Source: an uncultured Lachnospiraceae bacterium (GTDB lineage Bacteria; Bacillota; Clostridia; Lachnospirales; Lachnospiraceae). Taken from it: a stretch of 64,000 nucleotides of DNA. The position numbers and the translations under genes are program-made. Each line of letters starts with the position of its first letter. Within the stretch, counting starts at the first letter, position 1. The DNA lies in the NCBI GenBank assembly GCA_902779355.1, contig CACZBF010000007.1:1-64000 (forward strand), read 5' to 3'. Under the pieces are notes generated by a model. The model had not been told where the DNA came from, ran no database searches, and saw only the letters and a list, made by a program, of their open reading frames with translations. Below, one piece after another: positions 24,361-34,500 of this stretch.

Positions 24361-26632
24361 GGTCGTTTCCTTCTCCGTTGTTACCGTAATAACAGAGTGT
24401 CAGCATGGTCATATCATCGAACTGAACCGCCGTTCCGATAAAAGCAGCAATCTCTTCCCGGACATGGTCGTCGAGCGCCTTCGGGTCATCTTTGGGTGCC
24501 GCATTCATGGCGGTGAGCATCCGCTCCAAGGAGAAGAGCTCCTCTTCTTCGTTCGTGGACTCCGGGAATCCATCCGTATAAAGCACCAGCACGTCGCCCG
24601 GCTGCAGTGTCATCTGATACTCCTTGAATTTGACTGTCTCAACAACCGCCAGCGGCACCGCGTGTTTATCCTCATATACTTGATAGGTCTCTCCCAGTCG
24701 TTTGATGATCGGATATTCGTGTCCTGCATTGGCACAATCCATCTCCCCGGTGGAGATGGTCAGGATCCCGATCCAGACCGTCACAAACAACATCTCTTCG
24801 TTCCCTTCGCAAAGGAGTTTGTTTGCCATGGATAAGATCTCCGCAGCACCTTTGTTCTCGGAAACAGCAAGGTTTTTGATCAAGGTTTTTGCAATGACCA
24901 TAAAGAGCGCCGCAGGCACACCCTTGCCGGACACATCTGCCATCACCAGGCCCAGATGGTCCTCATCAATGAAAAAGAAGTCATAAAAATCTCCGCCGAC
25001 CTCCTTCGCGGGTGTCATGGAGGCGTAGAGTTTCAGCTCCTTCTGATCCGGAAAATCAAGCGGCAGCATATCCGCCTGGATCCGTCTTGCCACGTCGAGC
25101 TCCGCGCTGATCCGCTCCTTCTCTGCCGTGACTGTGGTCAGATCCTCGATATACTGACGGATCTTCTTTGTCATATCCGAAAAGGACTGCGCCAGCACTG
25201 CCGTCTCGTCCGTACCCGTTCTGTCCCAGGTAAAATCCAGGTTGTCACCGCTGATGCACTGCACCTTGTCGGTCAACTCCTCGATAGGCTCCGACAGGCG
25301 TTTGGAAACCAGCTTTGCAATAAAATACAACACGAGAACCAAAACCCCGAATACGATCAGGATCACAATGATCGCACGGACCAGGAACTGGTTGGTGCTT
25401 TTCAACTGCTCCGTCGTTTCCGTCAGGAAATCCGTGATCATCTTCTGTGACTGCGCGTTCAGTTCAGAATAATCGGCTACGAAAAGTGTGGACCATCCGA
25501 CCAACGGGATCGGTGCATAGTAGACCTCGTAATTTGTCGAGTCAAGCGCTTCTTCCACATAGGCGTCCACTTCTTCCTGCGACATTTTTTTCAGGTCTTC
25601 GACCTTGTACTCCGTCAGCTCCTCCCCATTTGCCGAGAGCGTATACGTCTCTTTCCCGGTTTCTCCCTTCGCTGCGTTCTCAAGGATCTTATTGAGCGTG
25701 GGCAGACCGCAGTCATAGAGGTTCTTTTGCTCATCCGGCTTCAAGCCGAACAATCCCGCCTCCGAGGAAGAAAGCTCCACATTGCCTTCCCCGTCAACAA
25801 GAGTAATGACAGCGCCTTTCACCGAGTTCGTCGACAGATAATCGTTGAGGGTGCTCATCCTGATATCGATCGCAGCCACACCGAGCAGCTTTCCGCCGGC
25901 ATAAACCGGCATACTACAGGTCACCATACCCTCTCCGGTAAAATAATCTGTTTTCACGGAGCTAAAGACCGGTTCTCCTGCCTCCACTGCGGCAATGTAC
26001 CAGTCTCTGCTCTCCGCATCAAACGTCATAGCGCTCCCGTGTTCATCGATCGCTGCAGCTGCCTGATTGTCCGCGATGATCGTAAATCCTGCTGTTGAGG
26101 CAAAATAGATGGAGGCTGCATCCTGATTCGTCTGATAGTTGGCTTCCATCACATTTCTCAGCCGCGACATCACTTCCAGCACGTGGCGGCTTTCGGAGTT
26201 CGTGATATCAAATCCTTTTGCATTCAACCGGTAGATCGTGTCCTTCGAGTCCATCGTCGGGAGCATGATGTCCTGTTTCGCGGGTTCGTCGGCCTTGTAA
26301 ACGCGCTCCGCCGCGATCCCGAGCATCTCTACCGTGCTCTGGCAGGTGGTAAAAAAACGGTTGATCGCTTTGGCGTTTCCCTCCGTAGCGGTCATCGTCG
26401 TCTCGTCTGTGATCTGATGCAGCGGTTCAAGGATCCCGTTATGGACATTCTGCGTCATGGACAGGATCAACTCCGCCTGCATGGCTCGTACCCGGAACGT
26501 ATAGACCGCATTGACCACGGAAAAGAACATGGTCAGGATGATCGTAAGAGCGAGCATCACGCGAAAAATCCGCATTGCGATCGTTTGCGGCTTCTGTTCT
26601 TTTTTCTTGTCTGTTTTCGTTTTCAATACCAT
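24341..26632 (-). CDS. Membrane sensor PP2C phosphatase with dCache-like domain and HAMP
   Basis: A 763-residue RsbU-type phosphatase. TM1 is at about 25-47, a double-Cache-like extracellular sensor at about 50-405 (including the typical SRDWYIAA and FSSVKTDYFTGEGMVTCS signature), TM2 at about 413-438, then HAMP (LSEPIEELTDKV). The PP2C domain carries VGGDFYDFF, MADVSGKGVPAALFM, CANAGHEYP, LVLYTDGFPES and QFDDMTML. The sensor looks able to bind a small ligand such as an amino acid, by family analogy. It is larger than its paralogue at 688-2556. Its likely substrate is a STAS protein, perhaps the one at 46934-47233. Confidence 0.92.
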   Translation of the reverse strand: MVLKTKTDKKKEQKPQTIAMRIFRVMLALTIILTMFFSVVNAVYTFRVRAMQAELILSMTQNVHNGILEPLHQITDETTMTATEGNAKAINRFFTTCQSTVEMLGIAAERVYKADEPAKQDIMLPTMDSKDTIYRLNAKGFDITNSESRHVLEVMSRLRNVMEANYQTNQDAASIYFASTAGFTIIADNQAAAAIDEHGSAMTFDAESRDWYIAAVEAGEPVFSSVKTDYFTGEGMVTCSMPVYAGGKLLGVAAIDIRMSTLNDYLSTNSVKGAVITLVDGEGNVELSSSEAGLFGLKPDEQKNLYDCGLPTLNKILENAAKGETGKETYTLSANGEELTEYKVEDLKKMSQEEVDAYVEEALDSTNYEVYYAPIPLVGWSTLFVADYSELNAQSQKMITDFLTETTEQLKSTNQFLVRAIIVILIVFGVLVLVLYFIAKLVSKRLSEPIEELTDKVQCISGDNLDFTWDRTGTDETAVLAQSFSDMTKKIRQYIEDLTTVTAEKERISAELDVARRIQADMLPLDFPDQKELKLYASMTPAKEVGGDFYDFFFIDEDHLGLVMADVSGKGVPAALFMVIAKTLIKNLAVSENKGAAEILSMANKLLCEGNEEMLFVTVWIGILTISTGEMDCANAGHEYPIIKRLGETYQVYEDKHAVPLAVVETVKFKEYQMTLQPGDVLVLYTDGFPESTNEEEELFSLERMLTAMNAAPKDDPKALDDHVREEIAAFIGTAVQFDDMTMLTLCYYGNNGEGNDHGAETE

Positions 26633-26650
26633 AAAGGGTAGTCTGTTCCT

Positions 26651-27391
26651 TTAATTTTCATTCTCCTGGTGCGCATAGCCATCGGATGCCATGATCACGT
26701 TCTGCACCTTTTCCTGATCCTGATCCGGCGTCGCCGGATAGGCACGCACAGCTCCGAAGAAGCGCAGCAGGATGTCCCGCTCCATCAGAAGCGGCCAGCT
26801 GTCCGACCCCGAGATCGCCGTCACCAGGTTGATGAGATAAGCGCCTTGATCGGTCATGAGCTTCCGCACGTGCGCACAGGCTTTATCGGTCAAAAGCGCG
26901 ATCTCTGCACGGATGCCGCAGAATGCATCCCCGATGATCAGGTCGTACCGGTCATGCTCTCCCTGATATACCAGCTTCTCCATGAAAAGAGAAGCATCGT
27001 CGATCGTCAGCGTAAGCCTCCCGCCATACCGCAGATCCTCCAGGAAGAAATACTTCTCCGCGATCTCCTCCATCAAAGGATCCAGCTCCACAACCGTGAT
27101 ATGCGCATCGGGAAGGTCGCGCAGTAGAAACCGCGGCACTTCGAGCCCAGCGCCGCCCATCACAAGGATCTCCTTCGGCGGGCGATCCTTAAACTCTCTG
27201 GAAACGACTTCGCGCATCCGCCTCGCGTATTTGAGGACCGGTTCTCCGCGGAGTGCCGGGTCGAGCCACAGCGCCGACTGGCAGATATCATCCACAAAGA
27301 GCATGCGCGCAACGCCGCGTTCATCCTCCTGTTCCACAATCTCGATATGCGGGTTGAATTCACTGTTTTCAAACGTTTCAATCACAGACAT
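26651..27391 (-). CDS. Spermidine-synthase-like Rossmann methyltransferase-fold protein
   Basis: A 246-residue protein with the spermidine synthase catalytic fold: ILVMGGAGLEVPRFLL (glycine-rich loop), HITVVELDPLMEEIAEKYF (acidic residue for the ribose), LTLTIDDASLFME and YDLIIGDAFCG. The small N-terminal beta domain of true SpeE is reduced and the polyamine-binding motifs are not clear, so it belongs to the wide family of spermidine-synthase-like proteins of uncertain reaction. It lies between the protease-like gene and the sensor phosphatase with gaps of 15-18 bases. Confidence 0.8.
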   Translation of the reverse strand: MSVIETFENSEFNPHIEIVEQEDERGVARMLFVDDICQSALWLDPALRGEPVLKYARRMREVVSREFKDRPPKEILVMGGAGLEVPRFLLRDLPDAHITVVELDPLMEEIAEKYFFLEDLRYGGRLTLTIDDASLFMEKLVYQGEHDRYDLIIGDAFCGIRAEIALLTDKACAHVRKLMTDQGAYLINLVTAISGSDSWPLLMERDILLRFFGAVRAYPATPDQDQEKVQNVIMASDGYAHQENEN

Positions 27392-27406
27392 AACAAACCC
27401 CGTCCC

Positions 27407-29701
27407 TTATGCATTTTCAGAAAACTGCTTCGGCAGGTAGATCCCGTCCATCACGAGGTCGGCAATGTCATCTTCCTTCTCGTTGAGGTTCTTCCACGCG
27501 CCGACGCCTTTGTTCTGCGCAATGTTTTCCGAGTAATTTTTGACCTTCTCACTGAACTGTTTCGTGTTCGGATCGTAGGCAACATTCTTGAATTGGTTCG
27601 TCACTTCCTGCGGATTCTCGATCTTCTGCAGCCACATCAGCTCCACGGCTTTTTGCTGCTCGCTGTCACGCAGCACATCGGAGATCAGAAGCTCCTGTGT
27701 CTCGGTGGCCGGATCGTGCGAGGAGTTATGGACGACCAGTTTGTTTCCTTTGATCCCGACGATCGTATAATAATGAAAACCACAAAGAAGGGTCAGCGCG
27801 CTGTCATGGTCGATGGCTTCTTTTACGACATCCATAAACTTCACACGCAGGTTCTCCAGCGCATTGGTGTCTTTCCCAAGCGATTGTCCCTGGTTGTTCG
27901 TCAGACCTTTTGTTTGTTTGACCGCGCGCGCGGGCTGGAACACCATCTTGCGGACAGCGGTGTTTTTCTCTCCGGCTTGCTCTAACTTCTCCAGATAGAA
28001 GTCTGCGATCATATAGGGATTCCCCATGGGAGATCCGATACGCGCCTTCTGTCTGTTCTTTATCGTGAATGTCTCGATATCGTCCTTTTGCTTTTGATAG
28101 GTCTCATCATCCAGCCCCATATCGTCCTGCTTTTTCAGGGTAGGCTTGTAGGCACGAAAAGCCTGCTGTGTCACGATTGGGACATTTTTCTTCCGCAGAT
28201 AATGATTGAGGACGGCGGAGCCTGCGCAGGACCAACAGTCCATGGAGCCGGGCACCTGTCTTTCGTATACCTCGCCGAGATTGGTATCCAGCTTGACATC
28301 GTAGTTTGGCACGTTCCGTTTCTCATGCTGCTCCACCCGCTCCTTCATCGTGCCGTCGGTACTGATCATACGCTGTACGAAGCGATCATAATAATCATAG
28401 GTTTCCTTTGCCTTGCCCTTCAGATCCTTGTACAGGAGGCCGCGGTTCATGATCCGGTTTCTGAGCATCACAACCGTCTCAAGCGTGCAGTTTGAGACAT
28501 CAATCATCTTCAGGTACTCCGGGGGATACTGGATCTCCTCTGTCTTGGAAAACCTGTCCACAAAGTCTTCATAGTAAAGGTACAATTCCAACGGCTTTAG
28601 GGGGCAGTTGGGGCTCAACACGTCAAAGTTGCGCGTGATCTGCGCGCGACGTTCAATGGCTTCGTTCAGATTCTTCGGTTCCTGCTTGAGGAAAACATAC
28701 GTTGTTTGCCTTTTGCCGTCATAATGCTCATATGTGACGTACTCCTTCTGCTCGCCGTTTAGGATATTCTGTTGGTTGATCTCATTACGGATCAGATTTT
28801 CATTTTTGATCGTTCGCGTCACGGGCTTCTTGTTGCGCTGTCTGGTTCCGGACGTTTTGACCACTTCCTGGTCTCCTGTTATGATCCCTTTCTTCTTGTT
28901 TTCTGTCTTGACCTTGGTTTCTGTCTTGACCTTTTTTTCTTTCTTTTCCTTCTTGGTCTCCGATTCCCCTGTCTTCTTTGTTGCTGCCTTCTTTGCGCCC
29001 TTTTCTGTCTTCGATTTCGGCTTTTCTGTCTTCGATTCCGGCTTTTCTGCCTCCATCATTTTGATCACGCGCTTCAGATCCTTTTCCGCCTGATCCATGA
29101 GCAGTTTTGCCTTTTTGAGCGCTTCTTTACGCAGTTTTTCGTCCTTCACCACGTACTTTACGATCGCATCGTAATTCTTCATGCACTCATCCAGATCGCA
29201 GCAGCATTTGATATACATCTGATCCAGCTCGGTCTCTGCAAATTTGAGCATGCGATCCAGCTTCTCCTTCTTTGCCAGAGCAATATGCTGGTTCTCAAAA
29301 TGCATCCGTGCCTTCTCATCGTCGGGATAGTTCGCCTTTTTCCGGTCTGTTGTGATCCTGTCGTTTGCGATCTTGTTCGTGCTGATGGAATCCAGTTTCA
29401 GGTTCTCCTTCTTAAGCTCCTGATAAGGCGGGGCCACCGATTCCTTTTCCTGCGCCTTCGGTTTGAACAGCTCGGGATTTTTGCTCTGCTGAGAAAATTT
29501 CTTGTTGAGCTTATACTTTCTCACACCGGTCAAAACCTTGTCCAGCTGCTTCTCCTGCATCTCCTTCTTTTCTTCATCCAGTTTGATCTGCGGATTTACG
29601 ACGTTTTTCTCAGGCGCGGTTTGCAGTTCGGGCTTCTCCACGTTATAGACGATCTGGTTTTTATTTAACTCTTTCTCTTTCTTTTGAAGCGGTGCATCCA
29701 T
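27407..29701 (-). CDS. Large protein with C-terminal papain-like cysteine protease domain, effector candidate
   Basis: A 764-residue protein without signal peptide. The N-terminal half is highly charged, and about 225-280 is a Lys/Glu-rich linker with SKTEKP-type repeats. The C-terminal half has a papain-like layout: RQVPGSMDCWSCAGSAVLNH (oxyanion Gln and nucleophile Cys near residue 490), LLCGFHYYTIVG (His near 640) and LVVHNSSHDP (Asn/Asp near 657). The order Q-C-H-N fits C39/C70-like proteases. It lies in the accessory stretch behind the injection-system ATPases, so an injected protease or a cargo-processing protease is plausible. No homologue is named. Confidence 0.75.
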   Translation of the reverse strand: MDAPLQKKEKELNKNQIVYNVEKPELQTAPEKNVVNPQIKLDEEKKEMQEKQLDKVLTGVRKYKLNKKFSQQSKNPELFKPKAQEKESVAPPYQELKKENLKLDSISTNKIANDRITTDRKKANYPDDEKARMHFENQHIALAKKEKLDRMLKFAETELDQMYIKCCCDLDECMKNYDAIVKYVVKDEKLRKEALKKAKLLMDQAEKDLKRVIKMMEAEKPESKTEKPKSKTEKGAKKAATKKTGESETKKEKKEKKVKTETKVKTENKKKGIITGDQEVVKTSGTRQRNKKPVTRTIKNENLIRNEINQQNILNGEQKEYVTYEHYDGKRQTTYVFLKQEPKNLNEAIERRAQITRNFDVLSPNCPLKPLELYLYYEDFVDRFSKTEEIQYPPEYLKMIDVSNCTLETVVMLRNRIMNRGLLYKDLKGKAKETYDYYDRFVQRMISTDGTMKERVEQHEKRNVPNYDVKLDTNLGEVYERQVPGSMDCWSCAGSAVLNHYLRKKNVPIVTQQAFRAYKPTLKKQDDMGLDDETYQKQKDDIETFTIKNRQKARIGSPMGNPYMIADFYLEKLEQAGEKNTAVRKMVFQPARAVKQTKGLTNNQGQSLGKDTNALENLRVKFMDVVKEAIDHDSALTLLCGFHYYTIVGIKGNKLVVHNSSHDPATETQELLISDVLRDSEQQKAVELMWLQKIENPQEVTNQFKNVAYDPNTKQFSEKVKNYSENIAQNKGVGAWKNLNEKEDDIADLVMDGIYLPKQFSENA

Positions 29702-29716
29702 AGAGCTTTTCCCCTT

Positions 29717-30127
29717 TCATAAAGCGCTGAGCGTCGCGCTCGACAGTCCGAGCCAGTACGCAGCTGCGAAATTTGCTTTTTCCTGTACGATAAAATCCAG
29801 CCGTTTATGGAACAATGCCCGCAGGCCGTCTATATCATCTTTTTCATCAAAGTAGGCTTCAAAATAATTGTCGGTGTTACCCTCGAGGCGGAGTGAGATC
29901 TCATCCAGCAATGCCGTGGCGACGCCCTTACTGCGATACGGCTCCGGAACGAAGAGATACTTTAAGAGCAGCGTATCCTGCTCATAGCCAAGCGCCGCGA
30001 TCCCGCACAGTTCGTCATTCTCGTTGAATGCGCCGAAAAATGCGGAAGAGTCCCTCCGTATCTCCGGCGGAAAAACGCGTTCGATCGCCAGCCGATCCAT
30101 ATACCTGTCAAAATATACGATTTGCAT
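29717..30127 (-). CDS. GNAT acetyltransferase, single domain
   Basis: A 136-residue acetyltransferase. The start is set at 30127 (MQIVYFDRYM) behind GGAGGCGG; the frame extends 17 codons up without an RBS. LLLKYLFVPEPYRSKGVATALL gives the motif A loop R-S-K-G-V-A, and the C-terminal part (LHKRLDFIVQEKANFAAAYW) fits the end of the fold. It lies directly upstream of the protease-like gene at 27407-29701, which again pairs a GNAT with a large protein. Confidence 0.85.
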   Translation of the reverse strand: MQIVYFDRYMDRLAIERVFPPEIRRDSSAFFGAFNENDELCGIAALGYEQDTLLLKYLFVPEPYRSKGVATALLDEISLRLEGNTDNYFEAYFDEKDDIDGLRALFHKRLDFIVQEKANFAAAYWLGLSSATLSAL

Positions 30128-30140
30128 AGAACCGCCTCCT

Positions 30141-30647
30141 TTACTCTTCTGCCATCCGTTCAAACCGAAGATCCACACCTCTGCGCTCCTGATCGTCGAT
30201 CCAGAGCAGGGTGTCGCTGCCGTCTCCGCTCGGGATGATCACCCCTGTCCCTTTTTGATAAGCGGTCTCCACACCGCCGCTCTCACTCGTGTCCATGTTG
30301 GTGCGAACACAATCCTCATAATGAAGCCCGCCCACGGCATCATCATAGATCGCCGTACAGCTCCAGGTGGAAAAGGCCGCCTCACCGCCCGGGATATAGA
30401 TCAGGATCTCATATCCCTTGCTGCGCTTCGGATTCGGTGTGATCGTGAGGAGCGCCTGTCCGCCGGTAGCATCCAGATACTCGCCGTTCCAGTCAAACGC
30501 ACGGTTGTCCGGCGGCGTCATATCCACCTCTTCCAGCACTTCCTCCGCAGCTGCCGCTGCTTCGGTACTTTTCTCCTCTGTCTTTTGCCCGCAGGCCATC
30601 AGGCCGATCGAAGCAAGCACAAGCAAACATGCGAGAACCTTTTTCAT
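30141..30647 (-). CDS. Predicted lipoprotein
   Basis: A 168-residue secreted lipoprotein with a classical signal peptide (MKKVLACLLVLASIGLMAC; lipobox LMAC, cysteine 19). An Ala/Glu-rich linker precedes a beta-rich domain: FDWNGEYLDATGGQALLTI, FSTWSCTAIYDD, CVRTNMDTSE, GTGVIIPSG. The C-V-R-T-N-M and STW segments match the anchored protein at 22309-22773, so the two are paralogues with different anchors. The start overlaps the GNAT stop by ATGA. Confidence 0.85.
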   Translation of the reverse strand: MKKVLACLLVLASIGLMACGQKTEEKSTEAAAAAEEVLEEVDMTPPDNRAFDWNGEYLDATGGQALLTITPNPKRSKGYEILIYIPGGEAAFSTWSCTAIYDDAVGGLHYEDCVRTNMDTSESGGVETAYQKGTGVIIPSGDGSDTLLWIDDQERRGVDLRFERMAEE

Positions 30648-31555
30648 GATCTTGATTTCCTTCCGTTATTTTCTGCCGGGTTTTCCAGATTGACATACAC
30701 CCATGCCAATTTCGGCGTGATCGTGACCACACCGGGCGTACTCATGAGAAGCCCTTTCACGATCTCGTCTCCCGGCTCCACCGTCACCGTAAAATGCCGC
30801 GTCTTCTCTTCGATCGCAGCCGCCGTCGTCCGCAGGAGTGACATCATCTGCGCATCCGTCAGTGTCCCGTCGTGTTCCGCGGCGATGATCCAGTAATGGC
30901 CGGGTGAGAGTTCCTCTGTCACGACCATACCGAGGATATCCTCCCCCTTGACATACGCAAAGGACAGATCCGGTTCCATGATGTGGCCGGTGAATTCCTC
31001 GATCTCCTGCCGCAGTTCATCCCCCGCTTCCGAAAACGGGCGGCAGTTCTTGTTGGATTTGAAAGCGGGCCGCAGGATATCAAGTTCCATCAGTTCCCAC
31101 TCGCTCATGCGGAACAGCATCTCTTCCTCTGCATAGTCCGTAAATCCGAAATCCTGCAGGAAGGCGGTAAACATCTCCGACTCATATTGGTTCAACAGAT
31201 ACTGGATCTTGAGCATGATCTCCGCTTCCTTCTCGCCGTCCGGGAAAAGATAGGTGCCTGCCGCGATGGACAGAAGCCTTGAGATCAAGGTGTTGCCGAT
31301 CTTTTTGCGCCGGCTGTCCCTCCTGACAAAGATGGAGCGGATCATGATGGAAGCGCTGCCGTCCTCTTCCGCCATCAGCACTCCGGCGATCGCGCCGGCC
31401 GTCTGCCTGGACTTGTCATCCCGCGCACCGATGCAAAGATACCCGAGCCCGATCGGCTCCACATCCATCACATCGAGCTCCTCATAGAGATCCGGGAGGA
31501 TCACATCACGGTAGTCCGGCAGATTTTTTTTGGTAACCGCTTCATAGTAGATCAC
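30644..31555 (-). CDS. GNAT acetyltransferase, two-domain type
   Basis: A 303-residue protein with GTG start at 31555 and upstream AAGGAG. MIRSIFVRRDSRRKKIGNTLI holds a basic GNAT motif A loop (RRKKIG). The second half repeats the beta pattern (LSFAYVKGEDILGMVVTEE), as in the paralogues at 19388-20203 and 20630-21457. It follows the 2524-residue gene by 18 bases. Acceptor unknown. Confidence 0.82.
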   Translation of the reverse strand: MIYYEAVTKKNLPDYRDVILPDLYEELDVMDVEPIGLGYLCIGARDDKSRQTAGAIAGVLMAEEDGSASIMIRSIFVRRDSRRKKIGNTLISRLLSIAAGTYLFPDGEKEAEIMLKIQYLLNQYESEMFTAFLQDFGFTDYAEEEMLFRMSEWELMELDILRPAFKSNKNCRPFSEAGDELRQEIEEFTGHIMEPDLSFAYVKGEDILGMVVTEELSPGHYWIIAAEHDGTLTDAQMMSLLRTTAAAIEEKTRHFTVTVEPGDEIVKGLLMSTPGVVTITPKLAWVYVNLENPAENNGRKSRS

Positions 31556-31573
31556 GACTGATACACTCCTTAT

Positions 31574-34500
31574 TTACTCTATACCAAACTCTTTTTGCAG
31601 CATCCCGTAAACGCTGAAATACTGATCTTTGCCGAACTTCTTGATGATCACCTGCACAAGCAGCGGCACCAGATAGTTCGTAAACAGGCGTTTCTGATAT
31701 TCCTTCTTAATGCTGTCTTTGCTGTTCGGATCCTGTTCTGCGTCCTGGAGGCCGAGCCGCTTGCTGATGGAATTTTCGATCTGCGCGACCTCCGCCGGAT
31801 GGGAAATCGCGGAAATCTCCAAATCCTGCTTCAGCCATGCAACGAAGTCTTTGGAGCGGCTGTTGTAAATCTTATCATCGACCTGCCCCTGCTCATTCTT
31901 CGGCTCTACAAACCAGCCGCCCGAAGAGATCCGGCCTTTCAAGCCGCCGTAGATCCGTTCAAAGATCATGGCCTGCATCACCTCTGCGCCGGTGAAGTCA
32001 AAGTTTTTCTCATAGTCCATCTTGTTGTGTACGATGCCTTCCTCCTGATTCTGCAGCGTGCCAAACGCCAGATCCACATCTTCATCACTGTAGCTCTCTT
32101 TCGCCCAGAGCTTTTGTGCATCCGCATTCACGCTCTTGTCGAGCGCATTCAGGAGCTCTTTCTTGTTCTGATTCCGGTTCTTTAACTCAGCAGTCTGCTC
32201 CACAGAGGAGCCTCTCCTCGCATAGCCGATCATGAGGGAAGGACTCGACGTGATCTCCTGCTCCCCTTTTTCCGTTTTGAGCGAGTATTGCCTGGTGCCC
32301 CCGTGGGTCAGCTGCATTAACTGCAGGCTGATATCGCTCTGCTCAAACCGCTTACGGTCCTCGCGCCTGCGTGCCTCGCGAAATGCAACGTCATATACCA
32401 TCTTCGCCCGGTTCAAGTCGCCGATGTAATTCAGAAACAGCATGCGAAATTCCGGTTTCCCCTGACACACTTGGTAGAAAAACTTGCTGGTCAGATCGAT
32501 CATCCCAGAGAAATTTTTTTGGAAGTGCACGATCTGCTCAGGCGAGGCCGCGTAGCGTACCTTGATAAATCTGGTGAAATTATTGCGCAGCTTTGACATG
32601 ATGCCCACAAACGTGTCGGCCGCCTGCTCCCCAAGGGCGTTCTGGATCGCAGTCTTCAGCTTTGCCCCTGATTCTTCAATCCTCTTATCTGATTCGCCGA
32701 TGAGTCCGGCCGGGTTGGACGTATTGTGCAGCGCCGTCATATCCTCGCCCTGGTTCTTGATGCTCTGTACGAGATTGAGCGGCGTATAGCCTTCTGTTTT
32801 GACCCCGTTGTCCTTCTGCATCAGATCCATTTCGTCTTCGGTGATCTGCTTCTCTCCTAACCGTTGGTAGGAAAGGTCATCCTGCCCGGATTTCGACACG
32901 CCGTTGATGTCGGATATCATCTTCGTCGCCGGAGCAAGGAGCGAGACGAGCGGTACTGCGAGGTATTTTGCACCGAGCCTGATCGGCGCCTTTTGCAGGA
33001 TATCACTGGTGTTGATGCCGGCATTTTGGGTCACATCCGCCAAAAAACTCGCACAGTTTCTGGTGACCACATTAAACCCGCCTGCAGGGTAACGCTCTGC
33101 TTCGATCAGCATCTGATTGATCTGGCGGTTCGTTGCCTTGTAGGTCTTTGCAGCTGCAAAGGATTTGCCTCTCTCATCCCACAGAGCGCCGGGCATGAGC
33201 GCACCGGTTGCGACCTGATCTGCACCGTTTTGTGCACCGCCCTTGAAGCCGTTCAACGCGAACCCGCCGCGTGGGCCGTAGCCGACGTCGATGGTGTTTC
33301 TGATGTTCCTTCCGCTGGCTGGATCCCATTTGGTAAAGCCAAGCCGCATCCATGCATGACCGGAATTTACGAAATCCGTGTTATTGGCATCCGTTTCTGC
33401 GTTCGCACCCACCGTGACAGTCGGCTCCTTGTCCGGATCCTCTGCCGTTTCCATCGCCCAGTTCATAGGCACACGGCTGGTGTCTGCCATGATCTCCTGA
33501 TTGTCCTTGCCGCTTTTGACGCCCTCGATCTCCCGGCTGAACTGGTCCTGTTTCTCCTGCGTTGCAACCTTCGATGTCTTCTGCGTGGAGTTGGGGCCGT
33601 TGATCTTTTTCTTGGTCCAGCGAAGGGCAAAATTCACCCCTTTGACCACGCCGCCTCCGATCCATTTCAACGGCTTTCCGAGGTAATGGATCGCGCCGAA
33701 AAGCGTCCAGCCTGCAATCTTGGCTGCCTTATCTTTCTTGGTGAGCCCCGGCGTAAAATTACGGTTCTTAGCGCCCCTCTGCGCAATATCGATCTCTTCT
33801 ACTTCATCGGGAATATCCTCGTCCAAATTGGTTCCCAGCCCGAAGTCATCAAACGATCTCCGTTTTGCCCTGACCGCTTTGAATTCCGGCAGCTTAGACT
33901 GTGCACGCGCTTCTCTGCGTTGCTTGCGCACTTTCGCCATTTCTTCTATTGCTGTCTTCTTTGCGAGCTCCTTGGCAGCCTTTTGCTGCTCTTCATTCAC
34001 CTGCTGCTCGCCATTTTCATCCTCATAGTTTCCGTCTTCGATCTCTTTCTCCAAATTTTTCAGGGCATTATTGACCGCTTCCTCGTCCTTGGTGTCGAGC
34101 TCTTCCTCCTCGTCATCATCATGGGTGTGAGGCAATTCATCATAGCTCTTGTCGAGATCGATCTCTTCTTCCTCGTCTTCCGAGTCTGTGTCGTTGATCG
34201 AAAACCGGATCGGCTTCTGATCATCCTTGTGCTCTTGTTCTAACTTCTCCTGCTCTTGCTCCAGCTTCGCCCGCTTCTCTGCCGCCTCTTTCATCAGCTG
34301 TTTTTTGGTAAGCCATTTTTCGGGAGCGGCATAGGGCTCTTCTCCCTTGCCCATCATTCCGCGGAGCACAAAGTAGAGATAACGGAGTTTTCCCTCTTTG
34401 GCCTGCTTCATGGCATAGGAAGAAAGATCCTGGCGGTTGTTCTTTTTATCTGTGCCTTTGTTGCTCTGTAAAACGTTCATGACGGACTGCGCCTCCATCG

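Noticed and set aside
32864-34243. 459-codon plus-strand open frame
   Set aside because: Antisense shadow of the 2524-residue gene.
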